Part shown: piece after piece, positions 8,690 to 18,798 of the stretch
Layout: every line of letters starts with the position of its first letter
How positions within the stretch are numbered: position 1 is the first letter of the stretch
From: Pirellula sp.
Lineage (GTDB): Bacteria > Planctomycetota > Planctomycetia > Pirellulales > PNKZ01
Reading direction: 5' to 3'
DNA length: 64,000 nucleotides
NCBI GenBank assembly: GCA_013822735.1
Contig: PNKZ01000002.1
Coordinates: 186,001 to 250,000, forward strand
Position numbers and translations under genes: made by a program
Notes under the pieces: model-generated
Told to the model about the DNA's origin: nothing
Database searches by the model: none
The model's input: the letters and a program-made list of their open reading frames with translations, nothing else

Positions 8690-10579
8690 TCAGAAATCCC
8701 AGCGGCGTGGTTTGCCGGTCGTTTGAAGTTCGATGGAATCAACCTCCACGTCTTGCTGCTGCGCGGGGAGATACACGCGTATGATGCCGGGCAAAGCATC
8801 GGCGGGGATCGTGGCGGTTAGTTCCTCCCAGTCTCCGCCGGCGAGTTGGAAAGGCACGGATAGCGCATCTGTCTGTGTTTTGCCTGCGGGGATCCACTCG
8901 AGCTTGCCAGCGCCACCCTGGGCACAGCGTGCGCGCAGCTGGAGTTTGATCGGGCCTTGGGCTCCGCCGCCGCCGATGCCTAGAAAGGGCGCGGCTCCCT
9001 GGCCGGTGAGGGTGAGGATGCCGTTGCTCACCACGGCCTTGGCGTTGCGGGCGACCCAGCCTTGCAGCGGATCGGCATTCTTCTCGGGCACGGCGGATGC
9101 GGCGGCCTGAAACGCGGGGTTGAGCTTCGGGATGACCGCGTCGGTTTGCTCGAGGAAGGTGTCGATGAGGGCGTTCAGCTCGCGGACCAGCTCCGGCTTA
9201 TCGCCGGCAAGGTTTTTCGATTCACCGACGTCGTCGCGCAAGTTAAAGAGTTCCAACGTGTCGCTACCGTTGGGCTCATTAGCGAACAGGCGAATGAGCT
9301 TCCAATCTCCTCGGCGGACGCTGGTGCCGGGCTTTTGCCCGCTCGCGGGAGTATCGTGCGGGAAGTGGGTAAAGATGGCCTTGCGGTCGAGTTTGTTCGT
9401 TTCCCCTCTCAGCAAAGGCGCCAGGCTGAGGCCATCGGGCTTCACTTTCTGCGGCAGCGGCACTCCCGCGATGTCGAGCAGCGTGGGCAACCAATCTACG
9501 CTTTGGATGATGGTGTCGTCGGTGGTGCCGGGCTTGGTGATGCCTGGCCAGACGACGATGCAAGGCTCGCGCACGCCGCCTTCGTAGAGGCTGGCTTTGC
9601 CGTTGCGCAGCGGGAGATTGCTCGTGGGCGGTGACGTCATATCGGCCTGAAATCGAACACTTTTATGGCCTTTGCCGGCCTTGTCATCCCAGCTCACACC
9701 GCCGTTGTCGGAGAAAAAGACGATGGCGGTTTTCTCCGTGAGGCCGCATTCGTCGAGGGCCGTGAGCACGCGGCCCACGGCTTCATCCAGACTCTGCACC
9801 ATGGCGGCATAGACGGCATTTCGTTGCGGATTCGCAGGGTCGGCGAGGGCGCGATACTTGGCCACCAACTCGTCCTTCGCGTCATAGGGGGCATGCACGC
9901 TCCAGAGCCAGTAGTTGAGGAAAAACGGTTCGTCCCTGTGTTGGCGGATGAACTGCGCGGCGGCTTCGGCCGTGGTGTCCTCGATGTGCTCACCGAGTTT
10001 ACCTTGTTGTGGAAAAGCGGGTGCCCACGGCGCGATATAGCTGCCCGCCGGCCCCGGTCCCGGCCACGCGGGGAAGTCGACATCGAAACCATGCTCGCGC
10101 GGCGAGTGCGGTGCTTTGCCCAGATGCCACTTGCCGAAATGGCCGGTGGCGTAACCTGCTTCGCGCAGAATCTCCGGCAACGTCAGGTAGTCGGTGCTCA
10201 GCCGCGTGACGCTCTGCGCCACGAGTACGCGCGTCTTAGGATTGCCCTTGGCGAGTCGCTTTTCGAGGACAACCTCCGGCAGGTGACACACCGGAGCGGT
10301 AATGCCGGTGCGAGCCGGCCATAGACCGGTAAGGATGCTGCTGCGCGTGGGTGAGCAAAGCGGATTCGCGGCGTAAGCCTGGGTGAACTTCACTCCGCGC
10401 GCGGCGAGGCGGTCGAGATTCGGCGTTTGGTGATAGGTGCTGCCGAAGCACCCGAGGTCGCGCCAGCCGAGGTCATCGGCCATGATGAAGACGATATTCG
10501 TCGGACGCGAATCCGCGGCGTGAAGCGCATTGAACGACGCAAGCAGCAAGGCAACGGCCTGGATGAGAGTGTTTTTCAC
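8690..10579 (-). CDS. Secreted arylsulfatase with C-terminal beta-sandwich, 629 aa
   Basis: A signal peptide (first 21 residues) is followed by 'NIVFIMADDLGWRDLGCFG', the catalytic motif C75-S-P-T-R with 'SSILTGLWPART', 'GHFGKWHLG' and 'FFSDNGGVSW'. These are canonical for an S1 arylsulfatase of the family often found in Planctomycetes and Verrucomicrobia. After the catalytic domain (to about residue 500) comes a 120-residue extension from 'NADPLQGWVARNAKAVVSNG' to 'VEVDSIELQTTGKPRR'. It looks like an all-beta, carbohydrate-binding-like module and recurs in the next two upstream genes. The extension may anchor the enzyme to its glycan or to the cell surface. Confidence 0.92.
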   Translation of the reverse strand: MKNTLIQAVALLLASFNALHAADSRPTNIVFIMADDLGWRDLGCFGSTYHQTPNLDRLAARGVKFTQAYAANPLCSPTRSSILTGLWPARTGITAPVCHLPEVVLEKRLAKGNPKTRVLVAQSVTRLSTDYLTLPEILREAGYATGHFGKWHLGKAPHSPREHGFDVDFPAWPGPGPAGSYIAPWAPAFPQQGKLGEHIEDTTAEAAAQFIRQHRDEPFFLNYWLWSVHAPYDAKDELVAKYRALADPANPQRNAVYAAMVQSLDEAVGRVLTALDECGLTEKTAIVFFSDNGGVSWDDKAGKGHKSVRFQADMTSPPTSNLPLRNGKASLYEGGVREPCIVVWPGITKPGTTDDTIIQSVDWLPTLLDIAGVPLPQKVKPDGLSLAPLLRGETNKLDRKAIFTHFPHDTPASGQKPGTSVRRGDWKLIRLFANEPNGSDTLELFNLRDDVGESKNLAGDKPELVRELNALIDTFLEQTDAVIPKLNPAFQAAASAVPEKNADPLQGWVARNAKAVVSNGILTLTGQGAAPFLGIGGGGAQGPIKLQLRARCAQGGAGKLEWIPAGKTQTDALSVPFQLAGGDWEELTATIPADALPGIIRVYLPAQQQDVEVDSIELQTTGKPRRWDF

Positions 10580-10640
10580 GAGAAGTGTTTCGGGTGGATT
10601 GGGAGTGTGGACGGCGCGGGGCTAGGCCGGCAAAGTTTTA

Positions 10641-12404
10641 TCATCGTGAGGTGGAGGAAAAATCGAGCGCGCGGAACTCGGCCGCTCCGGCAGGAATATG
10701 GACGCGCACATGGACAATGCGGCCTTTCGCGGGGAGCGGGATCTCGTACGACTGCCAGTCCTTCGCCGGCCGAATCGGGAAAGCGACGCGATGGGCCGGG
10801 AGAAAATCCTTCTCCTCGCTCGTGCGCCAGGCCACCGCGGCCTCACCGGACGACGCGGTTCTAAGCGTAATTTTGGCCATGGCGGGGCCGGGGAGGTCGA
10901 AGCCGCTACGGGTGATAAAACTTGATTTGGCCGCATGGTCAGGCGTGAAGAACCAGGTGCCGTCTTTTTCAGTGAGCGCGCCGCCGCGAGCGATCCAGGT
11001 GGGTTTCTCCGCTTTGCGTTGGGGCTTTTCCGCGCGCGGGTCGACCGTTTTGCCTTCGAGATAGTGATCGAAGTAGTCGTTCCACGTTCCGGCCATGGGG
11101 CCGAGGGCCATGCCGGGCGGGGTAAGTCCGGCGGCCCACGTTTGGAGCTTGGCGCGGAGTCGTCCCGCGATCTCGGGATACTGCGAGGCGACGTTATGCT
11201 TTTCTTCGCGGTCGGTGGCGAGGTCGTAAAGATATTCGCGATCGCCGCCGCGCAGGAGTTTCCAGGTCCCCTCGCGAACGGCACTCTGCGCGGTCCAGCG
11301 CCAATACAGCGCGTCGTGCGGCGCGGCTTTGTTTTCGCCGGTGAGATGCGGGAGGAGATTCACGCCGTCGAGGTCACCGGGGTTCACCTTGAGCTTCGTG
11401 ACGGCGGCTGCGGTGGCTGCGACATCCAGCGCGCTGACCTGGTGATCGTATGTCTGACCGCCGGGGATGGTGCCGGGCCACGCGATCAGAAAGGGGGTGG
11501 ACATGCCCCCTTCCGCGAGCATGCCTTTCTCGCCGTTGAGCGGCGTGTTGAGGCTGCCGTCCCAGCCGCCGGGGTCGCCATTGAGCGGCGAGTCCGCTTT
11601 GTGAATCTTCAGCGGCGCGCCGTTGTCGCCGATGAAGAAGATGAGCGTCTTCTCGGTGAGGCCGTGTTTTTTCAAGGTGCTGTTGATCAGGCCTACGCCG
11701 TCGTCGATGGCCGAAAGCATGGCAAGAGCGGCGCGGCGTCGCTCCGGCATTTCCCCGGGAAAGCGGTCCATGTAGCTCTGTGGTGCATCCAGTGGCGTGT
11801 GTGGACCGCGATAGGCGATGTAGAGGAAGAAGGGCTCGTCTTTATAGCGCTCAATGATCGAGGCGGCGGCCCGCGAGCAGCCGTCGAGGTGATAGGCCTC
11901 GGGAGCGAGGTCGCTCATGGGGCGGTCTTTGCCGTCGAGCGTGATGTTGGCAGAGAACTTCTGCTGACCGTGCTGCGAATAAACGTGGCGGAAGCCGTGC
12001 CGCGTAATTTCCGCCGGCGGACCAAGGTGCCACTTTCCAAACTGCGCCGTCGCGTAGCCCGCATTCTGTAACCGCGTCGCGATGGTGGTCTGCTTGTTAA
12101 AGCCGTCGAGCGATGAGCCGTTATTATCGAGATCGAAGCGCCCCTGGAATCGGCCCGTCATCAAGCCGCCGCGCGAAGGTACGCACTGCGGCGCGGTGCT
12201 ATAGCCATGCGTGGCGACCACGCCGCTGCGGGCCAGCATATCGAGATGCGGCGTCTTGACGTCCTTCACGACGCCATGGATGCCGAGATCGGCGTGGCCG
12301 TGGTCGTCGGTATAGAAGACGATTATGTTGGGCTTTTCCGCTGCGAAAAGCGAAGGGGCGAAGGCGCAAATGAGGACTGTGAGAGGGAGTAGTCGTAGTC
12401 GCAT
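10641..12404 (-). CDS. Secreted sulfatase with C-terminal beta-sandwich, 587 aa
   Basis: The signal peptide (MRLRLLPLTVLICAFAPSLFA) leads into 'NIIVFYTDDHGHADLG', with catalytic C74 in 'APQCVPSRGGLMTGR', then 'QFGKWHLGPPAE' and 'FFIGDNGAPLKIH'. All core sulfatase residues are present. The C-terminal 110 residues (about 475 on, 'ARGGALTEKDGTWFF') form a predicted beta module ending in 'VHVRVHIPAGAAEFRALDFS', comparable to the tail of the two neighbouring sulfatases. The start at 12404 is chosen because it begins the signal peptide; the extension to 12437 would overlap the upstream gene end. The upstream gene ends 23 bases away, so co-transcription is likely. Confidence 0.92.
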   Translation of the reverse strand: MRLRLLPLTVLICAFAPSLFAAEKPNIIVFYTDDHGHADLGIHGVVKDVKTPHLDMLARSGVVATHGYSTAPQCVPSRGGLMTGRFQGRFDLDNNGSSLDGFNKQTTIATRLQNAGYATAQFGKWHLGPPAEITRHGFRHVYSQHGQQKFSANITLDGKDRPMSDLAPEAYHLDGCSRAAASIIERYKDEPFFLYIAYRGPHTPLDAPQSYMDRFPGEMPERRRAALAMLSAIDDGVGLINSTLKKHGLTEKTLIFFIGDNGAPLKIHKADSPLNGDPGGWDGSLNTPLNGEKGMLAEGGMSTPFLIAWPGTIPGGQTYDHQVSALDVAATAAAVTKLKVNPGDLDGVNLLPHLTGENKAAPHDALYWRWTAQSAVREGTWKLLRGGDREYLYDLATDREEKHNVASQYPEIAGRLRAKLQTWAAGLTPPGMALGPMAGTWNDYFDHYLEGKTVDPRAEKPQRKAEKPTWIARGGALTEKDGTWFFTPDHAAKSSFITRSGFDLPGPAMAKITLRTASSGEAAVAWRTSEEKDFLPAHRVAFPIRPAKDWQSYEIPLPAKGRIVHVRVHIPAGAAEFRALDFSSTSR

Positions 12405-12427
12405 ATTGATTGGAATTTGAAGTGCCG

Positions 12428-14476
12428 TTAGGGCCATTCCTTTAAGAGTGCGCCATTAGCGCTATGGAGTCGGAGAGATTTGATGCGCACTTCACCGGTG
12501 CCGCTGCAGGGATCGAGACGCAGCGCGTGCAAAGTTTTGACGTCGGCGAGATCGAGTGACATCTCATGCCACCGGCCGTCATGGGTGACTGGGAAGAGTT
12601 GATGCCGGCCTTTGGGCAATGAAGTCGTCGCATCGGTGGTCCAGTAGAGTTCACCCTGACCGCCGGCGTGGCTTAGTAGGACGAACTTCAATGTATAGGG
12701 GCCGGGGACTTTCACATCGCTCGTATCGAAGGTCAGTCCCGGATCGGGGCCGGTGGCGGTGAGAACGAGCTGGTCGGCGTCGATAGCCAGCTTCGTGTCG
12801 ATGCGGGCGCGAATGGCTTTCACTTTCGGAGCGGTGGTAGACCCGGCAGCAGGAGCAGACTCGGCTTTGTTCCGCTTCTTCCTTGGTTTTTTCGTCTCTT
12901 CATCGCCGGCGTCCGTGCCGCCGCCCACAAAGCGCTCCTTTACATCGGCAAGCCGGCGGTAAACGGGCTCGCCCCCGGCGGATTTCATCCGCAGAGAGGT
13001 CTGCTGTGACCAATCGTTCCAAAGCTTCTCCAGTCGCGCGACGTCTTCGGGCCGCGCCTCGGAAAGGTCGTGCAGTTCGGTGCGATCCGTCGCGAGATGG
13101 AACAGCTCCCAGGGACGTCCCCAATCCGAGACGAGTTTCAAGTCACCGGCGATCACGGCGCGATGATCGAAAAGATGAAAATAGAGCGATTCATGCGGTG
13201 TCCGCTGTTCGCCGACGAGAATCGGACGAAGGCTCTTGCCCGGCAGTGGCGCGACCTTGGCTCCGCCGGCCTCACCGGGCCAACTGCCGCCGCCGACATC
13301 CACGATTGTCGCCATCAGGTCGATGATGTGAGCACGCTGATCCGTGACGCTGCCGGGCTTCTTCACGACGGCGGGCCAAGCGACGATGCAGGGCGTGCAG
13401 CTTCCTCCCTGGAACATGTTGCGCTTGTAGTGACGGAACGGCGTCGCGCTCGCGTTTGCCCAGCCGAGACCATAGCCGAGATGACTCGTGCCGTTGAGCA
13501 GCGGTTCGATCTGGCGCGAATCCACTGAGCCGTGATCGAATGGGCTCGCGCCGTTATCGCTGAGGAAAATGACCAGCGTATTCTCTTCTTGGCCGAGTTG
13601 CTTGATCGCGGCGAGCACGCGGCCGATTGCTTGATCCATCCGGTCGACTTGCGCCGCATACACGGCCATGCGCGCGTCTTCAAAATCCTTTTCCGCGTCC
13701 GTCAATGAGTCCCACGCAGGAATCGTGTCGGGCCGGGGCGAGAGCGACCATTCCTTCTTGATGATGCCCAGGTCGATTTGCTTTTGGTAGCGTTGCTCAC
13801 GCAGCTTATCCCAGCCGATGCGATACTTGCCCCGATACTTCGCAATGTCCACAGGCTTGGCCTGCAGTGGAGCGTGCGGAGCATTGAACGCGAGATACAT
13901 GAAGAATGGTTTCTCGGGATGCTGCGCGTGAGCCTCGCTGATGAATTGAACGGCGTAGTCCGCATTCGCGTCGGTGGTGTAGAAGGCGCTATCGGCCGTA
14001 GGCTTGAACGGCTTCAAATCCAGTCGATGCGAGGGACTGCCCTTGAAGTAATCGCTGCCGCCGCTGAGGTGTCCAAAGTAATGATCAAAGCCGCGCTCCA
14101 CCGGATTGCCGTCCAAGTGCCACTTGCCGATCGCGAAGGTGTCGTAGCCCGCAGGCCGCATCGCCTGACCCATCGTGAGTCCCTGCTTCACGCCCAATCC
14201 GCAGTCCTGCCAATACCGGCCGCTCATCAACGAGGCGCGCGTCGGCTCGCACTTCGCGGAGTTGTAGAAGGAGCTGAAGCGCCATCCGTCGGCCGCGAGC
14301 TTGTCGAGATGGGGCGTAGCGATCTCACCGCCGTAGCAACCAAGGTCCGAATAACCCAGATCGTCCGCGAGAATGAGCAGGATGTTGGGCTTGGCTGACG
14401 TGGAAGCATCGCCGGCGTGCAGGCAAAAGGGTGCGAACAGCAGGGCGGCGAGCGTGAGCGACGCGGTCGTTTTCAT
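12428..14476 (-). CDS. Secreted arylsulfatase with basic linker and C-terminal beta-sandwich, 682 aa
   Basis: This is the first sulfatase of the leftward run. It has a signal peptide (to about residue 22), 'NILLILADDLGYSDLGCYGG', the catalytic motif C76-E-P-T-R ('RASLMSGRYW'), 'AIGKWHLDGNPVERGFD' and 'FLSDNGASPFDHGS'. The sequence resembles arylsulfatase A-type enzymes with a long 'KYRGKYRIGWDKLREQRY' insert. After the catalytic domain a charged linker (EETKKPRKKRNK, about 540) leads to a beta module from about 570 to the end, like those of the next two genes. A 146-base spacer separates it from the DUF1552 gene, room enough for its own promoter. Confidence 0.92.
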   Translation of the reverse strand: MKTTASLTLAALLFAPFCLHAGDASTSAKPNILLILADDLGYSDLGCYGGEIATPHLDKLAADGWRFSSFYNSAKCEPTRASLMSGRYWQDCGLGVKQGLTMGQAMRPAGYDTFAIGKWHLDGNPVERGFDHYFGHLSGGSDYFKGSPSHRLDLKPFKPTADSAFYTTDANADYAVQFISEAHAQHPEKPFFMYLAFNAPHAPLQAKPVDIAKYRGKYRIGWDKLREQRYQKQIDLGIIKKEWSLSPRPDTIPAWDSLTDAEKDFEDARMAVYAAQVDRMDQAIGRVLAAIKQLGQEENTLVIFLSDNGASPFDHGSVDSRQIEPLLNGTSHLGYGLGWANASATPFRHYKRNMFQGGSCTPCIVAWPAVVKKPGSVTDQRAHIIDLMATIVDVGGGSWPGEAGGAKVAPLPGKSLRPILVGEQRTPHESLYFHLFDHRAVIAGDLKLVSDWGRPWELFHLATDRTELHDLSEARPEDVARLEKLWNDWSQQTSLRMKSAGGEPVYRRLADVKERFVGGGTDAGDEETKKPRKKRNKAESAPAAGSTTAPKVKAIRARIDTKLAIDADQLVLTATGPDPGLTFDTSDVKVPGPYTLKFVLLSHAGGQGELYWTTDATTSLPKGRHQLFPVTHDGRWHEMSLDLADVKTLHALRLDPCSGTGEVRIKSLRLHSANGALLKEWP

Positions 14477-14622
14477 CGGTTGTTTCCGCCGTCAATTATT
14501 TGCACGTTACCGAACGACCCTTCTTCAATTTTCACTTCGCCTTCTTCTCCGAAGCAGGACTCTTTTTGGCCTCTGTCATCATGAGCCGTTTTTCGCCCAC
14601 GCTGCTCGACCACCTACTTCGA

Positions 14623-15936
14623 CTAACCAGTCTCCAGGCCCGCCATTGTTCCAGTGCTGGAGCCGAAGTGGTCGGTCTCGACGCCCGAGCGCTGCAACAC
14701 CGAGACGAACAAATTGCACAGCGGCGCTTGGTTGACTCCCATCACCGGCGTCTTGTTGTTTTCAGGCGCTTTCTCTTCGACCGCGTGGAGCGTCTCCAAC
14801 AGCCTGCGGTTGAACGCAAGGTGCCGGCCGTGCCGGAAGCCGCCGCCCGCGAGAATGGCGGGTAGGTCGTAATTGCGATGCGAATTGCCGTCGCGCATGT
14901 TGCTGGTGAGGAGTACGGTTGTTTGGTCGAGAATTGGTCGACCGGAGCCTTCGCCGTTCTTAAGCTTCGTCAGCAGGTCGTTAAACGCCGTGAGCAGTTC
15001 GACTTCGACGCCTCGCAACTCGTTCAACTTCTCCGGCTCCTGGCCGTGGTGCGTAAGGTTGTGGTGCTCCGTGAACGTGCGGAGCGAAATCGCGCGGGTC
15101 GAATCGGTGACTAGGGCCAGGTAGATCACGTCGCACATCAACTCAAGCTTCGATCTCTGCTGTCCCGGCCCGTCAATGTCTTTCGGCGGCTTTCCCGGCG
15201 GTGCCGGCTTCGGGCGATTCACCCACTCGCGCGACATTTGCAGTTGCCGCTCCACGTCGCGGACTGAAGTCAGGTATTCGTCGAGACGTGCGCGGTCGGT
15301 GGCGCTGATTCGCTTGCGTAGTCGCCCGGCTTGTTCGGCGACAAAGTCGAGCATGCTTCGTCCTTCGCTGATTTCGTGCAGTTCCACTTCCGCCTGCTCG
15401 CGCGAACCGGCGAGGAACAGTTTGGCGAACACCTCGGCCGGACTTTCCAGCGGCGGAATCGGTACCCCGCTGGGCGTGTAGGAAAGGCTAGGCGAATGGG
15501 TCGTAGGGCCGCCGGTACTTAGCACGAGGCTATCGTAGCGCGTTTGACCGCGCATGTGGGCGGCAAATTCCTGATCCAGCGAAATCGAATTGTGCAGCGT
15601 GGCGGCGCCGGCCATCGGCGCGCCGGTCAACATCACGCGCTCCGTCTCGTGCGCGCCGCTGCATTGCGGATGGCTCACGCCCGTGATCAACGTAAAGTCG
15701 TTACGATGCTCCTTCAAATGCTCCAAGTACGGGCTCAGCGGATAGTCGCGACCGTCGCGCGGCGGAATGAACGACACCGGATCAAATCCGAACGGGGTGC
15801 CGATCAACACGAGCCGGCGCGGAGCATCGTTCGTCGGCGATTTTTCGACGGCCCGTGACATCGACTCAAGCAGCGGCAACGCCAGTGCTACTGCCGACGA
15901 GCGAAGAAACGTGCGGCGGTTCCAAGCGTGATGCAT
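14623..15936 (-). CDS. DUF1552 domain protein, Tat-exported, 437 aa
   Basis: The N-terminus carries a twin-arginine-type signal (NRRTFLRSSAVALALPLLES). The body matches the DUF1552 family (PF07586): 'RRLVLIGTPFGFDPVSFIP', 'TLITGVSHPQCSGAHETE', 'SLDQEFAAHMRGQTRYDSLV', 'LVTDSTRAISLRTFTEHHNL' and 'TTVLLTSNMRDGNSHRNYDLP'. The function is unproven; the protein is nearly always encoded beside a DUF1592 cytochrome protein, as here, where the two genes are 22 bases apart. The pair probably acts together in the periplasm. Its position upstream of six sulfatases suggests it belongs to the same unit, though that is inference. Confidence 0.9.
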   Translation of the reverse strand: MHHAWNRRTFLRSSAVALALPLLESMSRAVEKSPTNDAPRRLVLIGTPFGFDPVSFIPPRDGRDYPLSPYLEHLKEHRNDFTLITGVSHPQCSGAHETERVMLTGAPMAGAATLHNSISLDQEFAAHMRGQTRYDSLVLSTGGPTTHSPSLSYTPSGVPIPPLESPAEVFAKLFLAGSREQAEVELHEISEGRSMLDFVAEQAGRLRKRISATDRARLDEYLTSVRDVERQLQMSREWVNRPKPAPPGKPPKDIDGPGQQRSKLELMCDVIYLALVTDSTRAISLRTFTEHHNLTHHGQEPEKLNELRGVEVELLTAFNDLLTKLKNGEGSGRPILDQTTVLLTSNMRDGNSHRNYDLPAILAGGGFRHGRHLAFNRRLLETLHAVEEKAPENNKTPVMGVNQAPLCNLFVSVLQRSGVETDHFGSSTGTMAGLETG

Positions 15937-15958
15937 ATCGTGATCCGTGTGGGCTTAT

Positions 15959-18505
15959 TTACTTGTTGCGAAACAGATCGCTCTGCACGACCGCATGCAC
16001 AAGCGACCGCAGTCCGTACTTATGCGAGGCCGCGTCCTCGACGACGGCGTCGAGCGCGAGTAAATCCCCCGGCTCCGTCGCCCGGCCGGTGGCGAACGTC
16101 ACTAGCTTGCTTGCTAGGCAACGCGTGACGGCGTGCGGCTCCGCCAGCAGCAGCTTCTTGAACTCTTGAGGGCCGGCGAATCGCTCGCCGTTGAGCAGGC
16201 TTCCGGTGGAATCAACCGGTCGACCGGGCAGGTACGTCATCGGGCCCAGCACGTCGCGTCCGCGTAGGGGTTGTGCCGTAGCGGCCCCGGGTTGCGGCCG
16301 CTTTTCTTTGAGCAGGTCGACACCGTCGGTCGTGCGATAGACGTCGCGCCACTGTCCCGCAGGATCGAAGCTTTCCAAGGCGAAGCCCGGCGGGTCGATC
16401 TGCCGATGGCACGAGGCACACCCGGCGTTCGACTGATGCTTTGCCAACTGCTCGCGAATCGTCATCGAGCCGCGCGTGTCGGGATCGATCGCTCCGGCAT
16501 CGGGCGGAGGAGGTAGCGATTTGCGCCCCAGAATGTTTTCCAACACCCATGTGCCGCGCACGACGGGCGAAGTCCGCGTACCGTTGGCCGTGACTTTCAA
16601 GATGCTCGCCTGCGTTAATACGCCGCCCCGCGGACTGCCCGCCGGCAGCGAAACGCGCCGCATCGTAGATCCTTCAGGCTCCGGCAACTGGTAGAACGCC
16701 GCGAGCCGGTGATTGAGATACGTGAAGTCCGAGTCGATGAGGTGCAACAAGCTCGAATCGTGCTTCAGCAGATCGCCGAAGAAGAGCCGCGTTTCGTCCA
16801 GCATCGACTGCACGAGGAGTCCGTCGTCCTTGAAGTTGCGACCACCCTCTTGCACGTAAAACTCGGGGAACAGCAGCTTGTCGGGCTGCGTGGCCGTGAT
16901 CTCGCGCAGGTGTAGCCATTGATCGAGGAAGTCGTCGACGAACGCTTTCGATCGTGGCGACGCGAGCAGCCGCTCCGTCTCCCGCTTCAATACCTCGGGG
17001 CGGTGAAGCTCACTGCGATCGGCGACGGCGCGCAATTCGTCATCGGGGGCTGTTCGCCAAAGAAAGTACGAAAGCCGCGTAGCGAGCGCGTGATCGTCGA
17101 GCGTACCTGCGGGCTCGACCAAAAAGAGGAACTCAGGCGAACACAGCACCGCGCGGTAGGCCGCGACTAACGCCGCCTCGAAGCACTCGGAACGATCCAA
17201 GTGTCGCTGGACGATCGCCAGATAAGGCGCGACGTCTTCGGCATCGACCGGCCGACGATACGCGCGACCGAGAAAGGCTTGGAGCAAACGTTTGGCGTCC
17301 GCTTCCGGCTGCGTCGAGACGGGCGTGAGTTGGTCCCCTTTGCGCATTGGCAACAGCGTGCCGGGCGTGACGACATTTGCCGGCAGACTCTTGAACGACG
17401 CCATGGCAAGATCGCCGAACAACCGTAGGTGACCGATGGGCGGCCAAGCCTCGACCAGCGGCCCCTCGACCTCGACCCAAGCGACACCGAGCGCAAGCCC
17501 GACCGGAACGGCGCCATCCTCCGGCGGATACTGGCTCAGTCCGCGTTGCCGCCGCAGATCGTTCAAACGATAGGCTTCGACGACGATCGAATCGCCGGGC
17601 AGGAACAACCGTTCGACCTCGAATACCTCGGCGACGTCCGGCGGCGCATCGAACCAGCCGAGCGGATCGTTGCCGGCCTTTTGCTTTTTCGTCGCGCCGC
17701 GAATCGCCAACACCGTGCGCTCTCCGTCGCCGTTCAGCGTGCGCGCCGCGACGCGCACCCGATATCGACCCGGCCGTTTGCGGGTGAGGTCGGAGAATTG
17801 TTGTAGAAACGCGGGATGCTCCTTGTCCGCCTCGGCGAAGAACTGCAATTCACCGTCGCGGCGCAGCAGCATGCCGCCGTAGCGGCGCTGGTCGAAGAAC
17901 AGCTGCTCCTTGCGATGATCGTAAGAGAACCGCGTCGTCACCGTCTCCGGCCGTTCGCCGCGCATCGTCGCCGCGCGTAGGGCGACGTCGGCCGCCTCGA
18001 TGTAGCGCTGAATATGCACCGGCGACACGCTCAACGCATCGGTCCCGGTGTCGAACCCTTCGACGCGATCGTCGACCGGCAGCAAGTCTTGCAGCGCCAC
18101 GTCCACGTGCAACAGATCGTGAACGGTGTTTTCATATTCCAGGCGATTGAGCCGGCGCATCCGCGTTCGTTCGCCGGCGCGGCTTTCAAAGGCTTCCGCC
18201 GCGAGTTGGGCCTTCATCCACTGCAGCGCGGCGTTTGCCTCGATGGGCTTGAGTCGTGCTTCATGATCGGGAGGCGGCATCTCGCCGGCCTCAAGCCGTG
18301 TGACGATCCGTCCCCACGTCGCAGCATCGGCGGCGCCAATCCGATTGGTCGACAACCGATCCATGGCAAGGTTCCCCTCGGCGGCGCCGTTGCCGTGGCA
18401 TTCAAAACAATGGCGCGAGAGGAAATCACGAATGGCTTCGGCCTGCGCGGACGTTGTACTCAGAAAAATGAAAACGAGGGACGTCAGCGTAATTGCAAGT
18501 TTCAT
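15959..18505 (-). CDS. DUF1592-family cytochrome-type protein (PSCyt1-PSD3-PSD4-PSCyt3-PSD2), 848 aa
   Basis: A signal peptide (to about A22) is followed by a cytochrome c-like domain with heme motif C33-F-E-C36-H37. Next come DUF1587 ('MRRLNRLEYENTVHDLLHVD'), a beta region, DUF1595/DUF1592 ('LLQAFLGRAYRRPVD', 'ALATRLSYFLWRTAPDDEL'), DUF1588 ('RGGVLTQASILKVTANGTRT', second CxxCH C696-A-S-C699-H700 in 'CASCHRQIDPPGFALESFD') and DUF1585 ('ALDAVVEDAASHKYGLRSLV'). The order and length are normal for the family. Such proteins are exported and probably redox-active. It heads the run DUF1592-DUF1552-sulfatases. Confidence 0.92.
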   Translation of the reverse strand: MKLAITLTSLVFIFLSTTSAQAEAIRDFLSRHCFECHGNGAAEGNLAMDRLSTNRIGAADAATWGRIVTRLEAGEMPPPDHEARLKPIEANAALQWMKAQLAAEAFESRAGERTRMRRLNRLEYENTVHDLLHVDVALQDLLPVDDRVEGFDTGTDALSVSPVHIQRYIEAADVALRAATMRGERPETVTTRFSYDHRKEQLFFDQRRYGGMLLRRDGELQFFAEADKEHPAFLQQFSDLTRKRPGRYRVRVAARTLNGDGERTVLAIRGATKKQKAGNDPLGWFDAPPDVAEVFEVERLFLPGDSIVVEAYRLNDLRRQRGLSQYPPEDGAVPVGLALGVAWVEVEGPLVEAWPPIGHLRLFGDLAMASFKSLPANVVTPGTLLPMRKGDQLTPVSTQPEADAKRLLQAFLGRAYRRPVDAEDVAPYLAIVQRHLDRSECFEAALVAAYRAVLCSPEFLFLVEPAGTLDDHALATRLSYFLWRTAPDDELRAVADRSELHRPEVLKRETERLLASPRSKAFVDDFLDQWLHLREITATQPDKLLFPEFYVQEGGRNFKDDGLLVQSMLDETRLFFGDLLKHDSSLLHLIDSDFTYLNHRLAAFYQLPEPEGSTMRRVSLPAGSPRGGVLTQASILKVTANGTRTSPVVRGTWVLENILGRKSLPPPPDAGAIDPDTRGSMTIREQLAKHQSNAGCASCHRQIDPPGFALESFDPAGQWRDVYRTTDGVDLLKEKRPQPGAATAQPLRGRDVLGPMTYLPGRPVDSTGSLLNGERFAGPQEFKKLLLAEPHAVTRCLASKLVTFATGRATEPGDLLALDAVVEDAASHKYGLRSLVHAVVQSDLFRNK

Positions 18506-18798
18506 CGATATCCAGCTTAAGCAGCGTCGCCGACATCCAAGGACATCCCAAAGGCATATTCACATATTCAATTGACGCTCGCCGCCGGCAGATTATTCGC
18601 GTCGGTCGGCAACCTCCGCCGCGGCAATGAGTTACAAGGGCGGTCGCACGCGAATCGAGGACGTAGGAGGGCTAACGCTCAGGAATCGACGCGGACTTAA
18701 CAGTGCAGTAGTCTGGCTCTGTAGGCTAGCTAGGCGTCGAGGTCGGCGTCGGTGAGCGGCTGAATTTCCGAACCGCTTCTATTCCGTTTTGGTGACCG
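18506..18798. other. Divergent spacer between the DUF1592 operon and the EF-hand sulfatase
   Basis: No gene is seen in these 293 bases. The stretch must contain promoters for both directions. Immediately before the rightward sulfatase start, GGTGA sits about six bases upstream of the ATG and acts as a Shine-Dalgarno. I did not find a clear paired -35/-10 or a strong palindrome. Confidence 0.4.
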
